Positions 14,879-21,204 of a DNA stretch of 24,317 nucleotides are shown here, one piece after another. A program made the translations under genes and the position numbers. Positions within the stretch are counted from its first letter, which is position 1. Each line of letters begins with the position of its first letter. The stretch lies in the NCBI GenBank assembly GCA_902462325.1, contig CABQBF010000026.1:1-24317 (forward strand), written 5' to 3'. The stretch is from an uncultured Peptococcaceae bacterium (GTDB lineage: Bacteria > Bacillota > Peptococcia > Peptococcales > Peptococcaceae). Below the pieces are notes generated by a model that worked only from the letters and a program-made list of their open reading frames with translations, was not told where the DNA came from and ran no database searches.

Positions 14879-15709
14879 ATGAAAAAATTTAGTAAAGCTC
14901 TGGTTGCCGGTGTAATGGCTGCCAGCATGGTTCTGTTTGCAGGCTGCGGCAACGGTGGGAACGACGCCAATCAGGAGGCCGATGTTGACGCAAATGCTGG
15001 CGGTGATGAAGCAGTTGTATTGCAGGTAGGTACAAACGCTGCCTTTGAACCATTTGAATATATGGACGAAGATGGTCAGACTCCAATCGGCTTTGATATT
15101 GACTTAATCAACGCCATTGCTGCTGACCAGGGTATGACGGTAGAAATTCAGAATCTGGAATTTGACGGCTTGACTATGGCTGTGCAGAATGGTCAGTTGG
15201 ATGCCGCCATCGCTGGCATTTCTGTAACGCCTGACAGATTGGAACAGGTTGATTTTACCGATACCTATTATGATGCAGGCTTAAACATTGCAGTGGCTGC
15301 CGATAATACCGACATCAACAGCGAAGAAGACCTAGCTGGCAAAATTGTAGCCGCCCAGCAGGGTACCACCGGCGCTGACAAATGTGAAGAATTGCAGGAA
15401 GCTGGCATTGTTTCCGAAGTGAAAATTCTGCCGGATATCAATATTTGCATGCTGGAACTGGCCAACGGTTCTATCGACGCTGTCATTATGGACATTCCTG
15501 TCAACAACAAATATGTAGAGCTGCATCCAGAAGAAGCTAGAATTGCCGCTGAATTTGTTGTTCCAGAAGGGGAAGAGGAACAGTTTGCCATCGCTGTAGC
15601 AAAAGACAACACCGAATTGCTGGAAAAACTGAATGCCGGTTTACGGAATGTAAAAGAAAACGGCACCTATGATGAACTGTTTGACAAATACTTTGGTACT
15701 GCTGAATAA
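14879..15709 (+). CDS. Polar amino-acid ABC transporter substrate-binding lipoprotein
   Basis: A 276-aa family 3 solute-binding protein. The signal peptide ends in a canonical lipobox LFAGC with Cys23, followed by an acidic Asn/Gly/Asp-rich linker. Residues 48-275 hold the two-lobed domain: VGTNAAFEPFEYMDEDG, GFDIDLINAIA, FDGLTMAVQNGQLDAAIAG, the Arg of TPDRLEQVDFT that binds the substrate carboxylate, and the hinge-lobe segment VIMDIP. The ending GTYDELFDKYFG is typical. It binds a polar amino acid outside the membrane and feeds the downstream permease and ATPase. The exact ligand (Gln, Arg, Cys or similar) cannot be told. AGAGGAG lies 9 nt before the ATG. Acidic overall. Confidence 0.93.
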   Translation: MKKFSKALVAGVMAASMVLFAGCGNGGNDANQEADVDANAGGDEAVVLQVGTNAAFEPFEYMDEDGQTPIGFDIDLINAIAADQGMTVEIQNLEFDGLTMAVQNGQLDAAIAGISVTPDRLEQVDFTDTYYDAGLNIAVAADNTDINSEEDLAGKIVAAQQGTTGADKCEELQEAGIVSEVKILPDINICMLELANGSIDAVIMDIPVNNKYVELHPEEARIAAEFVVPEGEEEQFAIAVAKDNTELLEKLNAGLRNVKENGTYDELFDKYFGTAE

Positions 15710-15750
15710 TCTATACAGAAATTGTTTATAAGCTAAAAAAAGAAACAGTA

Positions 15751-15796
15751 AGTCGCGCTATACGGAGCAATCGCCAAGTGTAGTGCGACTTTTTTT
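15751..15796 (+). terminator. Intercistronic terminator between binding protein and permease
   Basis: AGTCGCGCTATAC (15751-15763) pairs over 13 positions (two G-U) with GTGTAGTGCGACT (15778-15790), followed by T7. It would let the binding protein be made in excess over the membrane components. Confidence 0.85.
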
Positions 15797-15816
15797 ATTT
15801 TTCTAACCGGAATTTG

Positions 15817-15846
15817 TTGCCAGAAGCCTGCCGAATGGGGTATAAT
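15817..15846 (+). promoter_or_regulatory. Internal promoter for permease and ATPase genes
   Basis: TTGCCA (15817-15822), an 18-nt spacer, and a perfect TATAAT (15841-15846), 39 bp before the permease start codon. It lies directly after the intercistronic terminator. Confidence 0.5.
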
Positions 15847-15885
15847 AATAAGAAATTTTGCATGAAAAAGGGAGTGCATAAGAGA

Positions 15886-16569
15886 ATGAATAATTTTTGG
15901 CATCATTTTTGGGCGTTAATGCCGAAATTATGGTTTGGTGCTACCATTACAATTAAAATCACCGCCATTGCGGTTTGTCTTGGTATGATTATCGGCATGG
16001 TGATGGCGTTATGTAAGTTGAGTAAAGCGTGGCCGTTAAAGATTATCTCGAACGTGTATATTGAGTGTTTGCGGGGCACGCCGTTATATGTGCAGATTTT
16101 GCTGTTTCACTACGGGATGCCGCAAGTCATCCGTTCTTTTACCGGACAGCAATTTTATTTTGATGTGATGACAACGGCTATTGTGGTTTGCAGCTTAAAC
16201 AGCGGCGCTTATATTGCCGAAATCTTCCGTTCTGGTATTCAGTCCATTGACAGAGGTCAGATGGAGGCGGCCCGTTCGTTGGGGATGTCCCACAGTAAGG
16301 CTATGCAGTATATTATTCTGCCCCAGGCGGTAAAACGGGTTATTCCGCCTTTATGCAACGAATTTATCGTGTTGTTAAAAGATACCTCGCTGCTGGCTGT
16401 CATCGGCGTAACGGAAATTATGAAAACAGGGCAGCTATATACCAGCAAATATATGGTGCCGTTCCCAACTTATATTGGCGTTGCCTGTGTATATTTGGTG
16501 CTGACCTTCACCATTTCCCGTGTGGTCAGCTATATTGAGAAAAAGTGGCATATGAGCGGCAGTAATTAA
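15886..16569 (+). CDS. Polar amino-acid ABC transporter permease
   Basis: A 227-aa inner-membrane protein of the HisMQ/GlnP family with about five membrane segments. ATITIKITAIAV near the start, the LRGTPLYVQILL motif, NSGAYIAEIFRSGIQSIDRGQMEAARSLGMS (EAA coupling loop contacting the ATPase), and LPQAVKRVIPPLCNEFIVLLKDTSLLAVIG are all standard. The start ATG 15886 is the better choice: GGGAG lies 11 nt before it, while an ATG at 15862 has no ribosome site. The ATPase gene begins 12 bp after its stop. Confidence 0.93.
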   Translation: MNNFWHHFWALMPKLWFGATITIKITAIAVCLGMIIGMVMALCKLSKAWPLKIISNVYIECLRGTPLYVQILLFHYGMPQVIRSFTGQQFYFDVMTTAIVVCSLNSGAYIAEIFRSGIQSIDRGQMEAARSLGMSHSKAMQYIILPQAVKRVIPPLCNEFIVLLKDTSLLAVIGVTEIMKTGQLYTSKYMVPFPTYIGVACVYLVLTFTISRVVSYIEKKWHMSGSN

Positions 16570-16581
16570 GGAGGGTCAGCC

Positions 16582-17304
16582 ATGATTGAAGTAAAAGATT
16601 TACATAAAAGCTATGGAAAGCTGGATGTGCTGCAGGGCATTACCGAAACCATTCAGGACCAGGAGGTTGTCTGTGTCATTGGGCCTTCCGGTTCGGGCAA
16701 AAGTACCTTTCTCCGTTGTCTGAACTTATTAGAAACGCCAACTTCCGGCACCATTATCATCAATGGATTAGAGATTACCGACCCCAAAAACGATGTCAAC
16801 AAAATTCGTGAAAATTTGGGGATGGTGTTTCAGCGGTTTAATCTGTTTCCCCATATGAATGTATTGGATAATATTACATTGGCGCCCGTTAAAGTAAAGG
16901 GCATGGCCAAAGAGCAGGCCGAAAAAACAGCCATGGAATTGTTGAAGAAGGTTGGCTTGGTGGATAAAGCTCACGTGTATCCCGATAATTTATCGGGAGG
17001 GCAGCAGCAGCGTGTCGCCATTGCCCGCGCGCTGGCTATGCAGCCGGCCATTATGCTGTTTGACGAGCCCACATCAGCGCTGGACCCGGAAATGGTCGGG
17101 GAAGTGTTGAACGTTATCCGCGATTTGGCGCAGGAAGGGATGACCATGGTCATTGTTACCCATGAAATGGGCTTTGCCCGTGAAGTGGCAGATAGGGTAT
17201 TGTTTATTGACGGCGGTAAGGTCTTGGAGCAGGGCACGCCGCAGGAATTGTTTCAAAATCCGCAGCAGGAGCGGACAAAAAATTTCCTGGCAAAAGTATT
17301 ATAA
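16582..17304 (+). CDS. Polar amino-acid ABC transporter ATP-binding protein
   Basis: A 240-aa GlnQ/HisP-type ATPase. Walker A GPSGSGKST, Q-loop VFQRFNLFPHMNVLDNI, signature LSGGQQQRVAIARAL, Walker B IMLFDEPTSALDPE and H-loop VTHEMGFAREVADRV are all intact. Length is normal for the family. It powers amino-acid import through the permease encoded just upstream; AAGGAGG precedes its start. A terminator follows 17 bp after the stop. Confidence 0.95.
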   Translation: MIEVKDLHKSYGKLDVLQGITETIQDQEVVCVIGPSGSGKSTFLRCLNLLETPTSGTIIINGLEITDPKNDVNKIRENLGMVFQRFNLFPHMNVLDNITLAPVKVKGMAKEQAEKTAMELLKKVGLVDKAHVYPDNLSGGQQQRVAIARALAMQPAIMLFDEPTSALDPEMVGEVLNVIRDLAQEGMTMVIVTHEMGFAREVADRVLFIDGGKVLEQGTPQELFQNPQQERTKNFLAKVL

Positions 17305-17320
17305 GAAAAGTATGAGAGAG

Positions 17321-17354
17321 AGGCTATCGCACAATGAATGCGGTGGCCTTTTTT
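17321..17354 (+). terminator. Rho-independent terminator of the ABC importer operon
   Basis: AGGCTATCGC (17321-17330) pairs with GCGGTGGCCT (17340-17349) over 10 positions (two G-U) and runs into T6. Confidence 0.85.
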
Positions 17355-17492
17355 ATTTGTTTGCGACGAAAAAAGGAAGAGTCGGTTCAACAGAAGCAAT
17401 AGGAAAAAAATATATTGTATGACAATAGAGATTAATGATAAGAAAGGAAATATCGGAATAAATAATATATAGACAGTATATCGAATAAAGAA

Positions 17493-17507
17493 TACTTTCT
17501 GAAAATA
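17493..17507 (+). promoter_or_regulatory. Possible CodY box upstream of the fez-like operon
   Basis: TACTTTCTGAAAATA matches the CodY box AATTTTCWGAAAATT at 12 of 15 positions, including the whole core TTTCTGAAAAT. It ends 12 bp before the -35 box of the fez-like promoter. codY itself is encoded 6 kb away in this window. Unverified. Confidence 0.35.
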
Positions 17508-17518
17508 TAAGACAAGTA

Positions 17519-17547
17519 TTGACAATTTTATATTGTAATACTATTAT
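17519..17547 (+). promoter_or_regulatory. Promoter of the fez-like operon
   Basis: A perfect TTGACA (17519-17524), a 17-nt spacer, and TATTAT (17542-17547). The start of transcription would be near 17554, inside the left arm of an inverted repeat. Confidence 0.7.
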
Positions 17548-17550
17548 TAA

Positions 17551-17592
17551 ATAAGTCAATGTAAATATAGATTATTTATTGCATTGACTTAT
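17551..17592. promoter_or_regulatory. Inverted repeat at the fez-like operon start site
   Basis: ATAAGTCAATG (17551-17561) and its exact complement CATTGACTTAT (17582-17592) are separated by 20 AT-rich bases; arm centres are 31 bp apart, about three helical turns. It overlaps the expected transcription start and ends 32 bp before the start codon. It could be a repressor operator or a hairpin in the leader RNA. It does not match a classical Fur box. Confidence 0.6.
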
Positions 17593-17624
17593 CACTATAT
17601 ATTGATTTGAAAGGAGAATGTACG

Positions 17625-17879
17625 ATGAATTGTTTAGAATGTTTAAAGAAAAACCAGAAGTTAGTATGCTATGTAGGAGGCTTGGCCACTGCCTTTATCG
17701 GTAAAAAATTACTGGGCAGCAGCACAGTGCGCAGCGCTTGTGTATCCACACTGGCCAAAGGCATGACCCTGCAAAAAGAAGTAGAAAGCTATGTGCAGAA
17801 TATCAAAGACGAAGCGCAGGATTTGTGCTTTGATGCGGCTGCAGAAGCTGCCGCGTCTGAAGAGAAGGATGCTGAATGA
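17625..17879 (+). CDS. fezA: Small DUF6110-like membrane protein, probable ferrosome protein FezA
   Basis: An 84-aa protein. An N-terminal CLEC (CxxC, Cys3/Cys6), a Gly/Ala-rich membrane segment (about 14-33, VCYVGGLATAFIGKKLLG), a short linker with TVRSACVSTLAKGMTLQKEV, and an acidic Ala/Glu-rich C-terminal helix (IKDEAQDLCFDAAAEAAA). This layout matches small DUF6110-type proteins encoded before P1B-6-ATPases in gut anaerobes; FezA of ferrosome clusters is of this type as far as I recall. The start at 17625 follows AAAGGAG at 8 nt. Its stop overlaps the ATPase start (ATGA), so the two are translationally coupled. Function in iron storage is inferred from context. Confidence 0.65.
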   Translation: MNCLECLKKNQKLVCYVGGLATAFIGKKLLGSSTVRSACVSTLAKGMTLQKEVESYVQNIKDEAQDLCFDAAAEAAASEEKDAE

Positions 17880-20008
17880 GATACAGCATTGTTTATGACA
17901 AGCCAGGTCGCTTGCGGCTGCGCTGCGGGATGTATGCCTTCAGTGAGCAGCAGGGGTTTGGCTTAGCAGCGCTATTGCGGGAAAATCCGGTTGTACTGTC
18001 AGTCGAAGTGACATACCGCAATGGCGGTATGCTGATTTATTATCAGCCAGGCAGCAAAGCTGCGGTATTAGAACAGATTGACGCGATCAAAAAGGCCGAT
18101 TTGCCAGAGCTGGAAGCCCAGGAACACGATTTGAGCAATAAGCTGGACACCGATTTTCAGATGAGTTTGGTGAAGGTGACAGGCGCCCATTTTGCCAGAA
18201 AGCTGTTTTTGCCTCCTTTGCTGCGTAATGGCTGGACCATTTTGCGTGCAGTACGGTATATTGCCAAAGGATTGAAGGCTCTGTGGCATGGTCATTTGAA
18301 TGTGGACGTGCTGGATGCCGCTTCCATCAGCGCGGCGTTGGCTCAAAAATCCTGTTCGACAGCCGGCTCCATTATGTTCCTGCTCTCCATTTCGTCCTTA
18401 TTGGAGGAATACACCTGCCAGCGCACCCACAATGCTTTGGCGCGCAGCCTATCCATTCATGTGGATCAGGTATGGCGTGTAGATGGTGAGAGCGAAACCT
18501 TAGTGCCAATGTCAGAAATTAAAGTAAATGATGTCATTCGCATTCGTTCCGGTAATATGATTCCAGTCGATGGCACAGTCTGCGATGGAGAAGCCATGGT
18601 GAACGAAGCCTCCATGACCGGTGAATCGCTGGCGGTTGCCAAGCGGCCCGAATCCAGTGTTTATGCCGGCACTGTGGTAGAAGAAGGCTCCATTGCTATG
18701 CGGGTAACAGCGCTGTCAGGAGAAAGCCGCATCGCCCAGATTATGGATTTGATTGATAATTCGGAAGCGTTGAAAGCGGGCGTGCAGAGCAAAGCGGAAC
18801 ATTTAGCCGACGCCATTGTGCCCTATAGCTTTTTGGGCGCATTGGCAGTGTTTGCCTTTACCCGTAATTGGACAAAGGCGCTGTCGGTGTTGATGGTGGA
18901 TTATTCCTGCGCCATTAAGTTATCCACTCCGATTTCTGTTATTTCAGCCATGAAAGAAGCGTCCGACCATGGCATTCTGATTAAAGGCGGCAAATATTTT
19001 GAAATTTTTGCCGAAGCCGACACCATCATGTTTGATAAAACAGGCACCTTAACAGAAGCCAGTCCAAAAGTGGACAAGGTCATTCCGTTCGGCAAATACA
19101 GCAGTGAAGAAATTCTGAAAATTGCGGCTTGTCTGGAAGAACATTTTCCACATAGCGTGGCGCGGGCCATTGTCAACCATGCCAAAGAAGAGGGCGTTGT
19201 TCACGCCGAAGAACATGCCGAAGTGGAATATGTGGTGGCTCATGGCATATCCTCTCGGTTGCATGGAAAACGCTGCTTAATCGGCAGCTATCACTTTATT
19301 GCCGATGATGAAAAAATCCGCATTACGCAAAAACAACAGGAAGAAATTGCAGCCCAATCCAACGGCAGTTCCGTCATTTATCTGGCTATTGGCCGCAGCT
19401 TGGCAGGCGTGCTGTTGATTAACGACCCGCCTCGCCCCGAAGCGGCAGAGGTGGTTGGGCAGTTGCAGGCAGAAGGAATTCACAATGTCTATATGCTCAC
19501 TGGCGACAGTGAAAATGCAGCCCGTGCTGTTGCCGACAAGCTGGGAATCACGTCTTATAAAGCGCAAGTGCTGCCGGAAGACAAAGCCAATGTGGTAGAA
19601 TCGCTGAAGTTCCTGAATCATAAGCTGATTATGGTGGGCGACGGCATTAACGATTCTCCGGCATTAGCTGCTGCCGATGTTTCTGTCGCTATGCAGGATT
19701 CGTCCGATTTGGCCAGAGAAGTGGCAGATATTACTTTACTGCAGAATGATTTGCATGATTTGGTCTTTTTGCGCCGTTTAAGCAAGCAGATGCTACAGCG
19801 GATTAAGAGTAACTACCGCTTCATCTTGAGTTTTAACACTTGTTTATTACTCAGCGGTCTGGTAGGTTTGATTACGCCGTCGGTATCAGCTTATCTGCAC
19901 AATTTTTCAACCATGCTGATTAGCGCGGCAAGTATGCGGCCCTGCTTACCGGAGAAATCCGAGGAAACTATGACGGCAAAGGAAGTGCGTGTGTATGAAG
20001 AAGCATAA
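17876..20008 (+). CDS. fezB: P1B-6-like metal-transporting P-type ATPase, probable ferrosome FezB
   Basis: A 710-aa P-type ATPase. The N-terminal HMA-like region (1-75) has PGRLRLRCG but no GMTCxxC metal site. The actuator motif TGES is at 248-251, phosphorylation site DKTGTLT at 387-393 and hinge GDGIND at 588-593. The nucleotide-domain HP motif is the variant HFPHS (423-427). The membrane metal motif, usually CPC, reads SCAIKLSTP (344-352), with Cys345 alone. That motif, the unusual HP box and the partner gene fit the P1B-6 group, whose known members (FezB) load iron into ferrosome organelles. The C-terminus ends in two membrane segments and a short tail. Metal and organelle are inferred; Mn or another divalent ion remains possible. 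Confidence 0.85.
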   Translation: MRYSIVYDKPGRLRLRCGMYAFSEQQGFGLAALLRENPVVLSVEVTYRNGGMLIYYQPGSKAAVLEQIDAIKKADLPELEAQEHDLSNKLDTDFQMSLVKVTGAHFARKLFLPPLLRNGWTILRAVRYIAKGLKALWHGHLNVDVLDAASISAALAQKSCSTAGSIMFLLSISSLLEEYTCQRTHNALARSLSIHVDQVWRVDGESETLVPMSEIKVNDVIRIRSGNMIPVDGTVCDGEAMVNEASMTGESLAVAKRPESSVYAGTVVEEGSIAMRVTALSGESRIAQIMDLIDNSEALKAGVQSKAEHLADAIVPYSFLGALAVFAFTRNWTKALSVLMVDYSCAIKLSTPISVISAMKEASDHGILIKGGKYFEIFAEADTIMFDKTGTLTEASPKVDKVIPFGKYSSEEILKIAACLEEHFPHSVARAIVNHAKEEGVVHAEEHAEVEYVVAHGISSRLHGKRCLIGSYHFIADDEKIRITQKQQEEIAAQSNGSSVIYLAIGRSLAGVLLINDPPRPEAAEVVGQLQAEGIHNVYMLTGDSENAARAVADKLGITSYKAQVLPEDKANVVESLKFLNHKLIMVGDGINDSPALAAADVSVAMQDSSDLAREVADITLLQNDLHDLVFLRRLSKQMLQRIKSNYRFILSFNTCLLLSGLVGLITPSVSAYLHNFSTMLISAASMRPCLPEKSEETMTAKEVRVYEEA

Positions 20009-20075
20009 ATTTTGGGCTTATGCAGCATTTTTTTGTATGCTGATGTCCATTTATACAGGCAAGAAACATAAATAA
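19995..20075 (+). CDS. 26-aa membrane miniprotein overlapping the end of the ATPase gene
   Basis: A 26-codon frame starting at ATG 19995, inside the last codons of the ATPase gene in another frame (14-nt overlap), and ending in TAA before the terminator. It begins MKKHKFWAYAAFFCML and ends YTGKKHK: a basic N-terminus, one hydrophobic span of about 15 residues, and a basic C-terminus. AAGGAAG lies about 10 nt upstream. The position between overlapping stop and terminator, and the symmetrical KKHK ends, argue for a real product. I know no named family; it may assist the P-type ATPase. Confidence 0.55.
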   Translation: MKKHKFWAYAAFFCMLMSIYTGKKHK

Positions 20076-20080
20076 ACAGA

Positions 20081-20119
20081 AGAACTATTGTGGGGAAGCC
20101 TGCAATGGTTCTTTTTTTT
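20081..20119 (+). terminator. Rho-independent terminator of the fez-like operon
   Basis: AGAACTATTG (20081-20090) pairs with CAATGGTTCT (20103-20112; one G-U) and is followed by T8. It lies 5 bp after the miniprotein stop. Confidence 0.88.
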
Positions 20120-20169
20120 GCAGGCAATTCTATTGCGATGCTGATACAGCTGTAAGGATGACGCAAAAG

Positions 20170-20221
20170 AAAAGCACCAGTGAGGGCAGCGGTTCCGGCA
20201 CTACCTTTCACTGGTGTTTTT
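20170..20221. terminator. Second, bidirectional terminator-like hairpin
   Basis: AAAAGCACCAGTGA (20170-20183) pairs with TCACTGGTGTTTTT (20208-20221; one G-U). A and T runs at both ends would allow termination in either direction. No gene lies between it and the previous terminator, and none approaches on the minus strand. Confidence 0.7.
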
Positions 20222-20655
20222 CGTTGCAAAGTTAAGTGAATCCATAAGAGTCACTGCATGTGGTGCGCAATATAAATCCACGCTGAATAAATTTATACTG
20301 CGATGTGTTACAAAGACTGCTTTTTATCGAAAAGGTAATCATGGCTTTGAGGTGTAAGCCCGTCAGATCTGCTTTTCTCGCTCCTACTATGGAGAAAAAC
20401 TGCTATCGTATATAGCTTTGTTAGATAGTCGTCACTGACATCTTGATTATGTTTATATATTACTATATAAGTTAGCTAATGTCAATATAAAAAAGAATAG
20501 AGTGATTATAAAGGAAGTTTTTACAAAGTATCATGAATATTTTTCAAAAGTTTCTGCACCACAAGAAAAAATAGCGTAAAATAAAAGCGAATTTGTTATT
20601 TAGAATGAAAGCTTGGATAAGCCGTTTTGCCTTACCGCAGATTTTACAAAGACAA
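20222..20655. other. Non-coding spacer with orphan stem-loops
   Basis: No convincing gene. A 12-bp near-perfect inverted repeat, CGCAATATAAAT (20266-20277) and ATTTATACTGCG (20291-20302), is followed by GGCTT/AAGCC (20343-20360) and two similar blocks, GACTGCTTTTTATCG (from about 20315) and GATCTGCTTTTCTCG (from about 20367). A 24-codon frame from ATG 20341 has a weak ribosome site (AAAGG) but unconvincing composition. The block GAGGTGTAAGCC..AGATCTGC vaguely recalls the 3' end of cobalamin riboswitches, without the rest. Confidence 0.4.
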
Positions 20656-20685
20656 TGAAACTTTTTTTGCGGAAAAGCAATCTAA
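20656..20685 (+). promoter_or_regulatory. ECF-type promoter of the sigma/anti-sigma operon
   Basis: TGAAAC (20656-20661) followed by T7, 18 nt, then ATCTAA (20680-20685). This resembles promoters read by SigV-type ECF factors (TGAAACTTTTTT...GTCTAA). It lies 31 bp upstream of the sigma gene and suggests autoregulation. Confidence 0.55.
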
Positions 20686-20715
20686 CCTAGTGCAGCTGCA
20701 AAGGAGGAACCCAAC

Positions 20716-21204
20716 ATGATGCAAGAAAAAGAGGCATTGATAGAACAACAATTCATTGCCGATTATAAAAAGCTATACCGGCTGGCTTACAGCTATGTGC
20801 ATAACGAAAACGATGCGTTGGATATTGTGCAGGAGAGCGCCTACAAGGCTATCAAAAACAGCAGCTCTCTGCAACAGGTTCAATATGCAGGCACTTGGAT
20901 TTATCGAATTGTCATTAACGAATCCATTCAGTTTTTACGCAAGCAGAAACAACAGACCGTTCCGCTCTATGAAGTGGACGGTGAAGCGGAGGACACTTAT
21001 ACCGATTTGGATTTGCGCCGGGCTTTAGAGCAATTAGAGCCTTTAGATAAAACGGTGGTTGTATTGAGATTTTTTGAAGGCTTGCAGCTAAATCAGATTG
21101 CCCAGATGCTAGATGAAAATCTGAATACAGTGAAAAGCAGATTGTACCGGTCATTGAAGAAACTAAAATTATCTTTGGCAGACGAGGGAGCGGATTGTAT
21201 ATGA
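20716..21204 (+). CDS. sigV: ECF RNA polymerase sigma factor, SigV-like (ECF30-type)
   Basis: A 162-aa sigma-70-family factor. Region 2 (about 10-80): FIADYKKLYRLAYSYVHNENDALDIVQESAYKA, with TWIYRIVINESIQFLRKQ. Region 4 (about 105-155): LEPLDKTVVVLRFFEGLQLNQIAQMLDENLNTVKSRLYRSLKKL, whose helix-turn-helix reads the -35 box. Length is usual for ECF factors. It is preceded by AAAGGAGG and its stop overlaps the next start (ATGA), coupling it to the DUF3298-type anti-sigma factor. That pairing places it with SigV, which answers lysozyme damage to the cell wall. The genes it controls are not visible here apart from its own operon. Confidence 0.88.
   Translation: MMQEKEALIEQQFIADYKKLYRLAYSYVHNENDALDIVQESAYKAIKNSSSLQQVQYAGTWIYRIVINESIQFLRKQKQQTVPLYEVDGEAEDTYTDLDLRRALEQLEPLDKTVVVLRFFEGLQLNQIAQMLDENLNTVKSRLYRSLKKLKLSLADEGADCI

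Noticed and set aside
17519..17592. Fur box in the fez-like promoter
   Set aside because: AT-rich sequence gives partial matches (ATTATTA), but no pair of half-sites with proper spacing was found.
20341..20415. A 24-codon frame with AAAGG 7 nt upstream
   Set aside because: The ribosome site is weak and the peptide, rich in Arg/Cys/Pro, shows no domain or membrane segment; not enough to call a gene.
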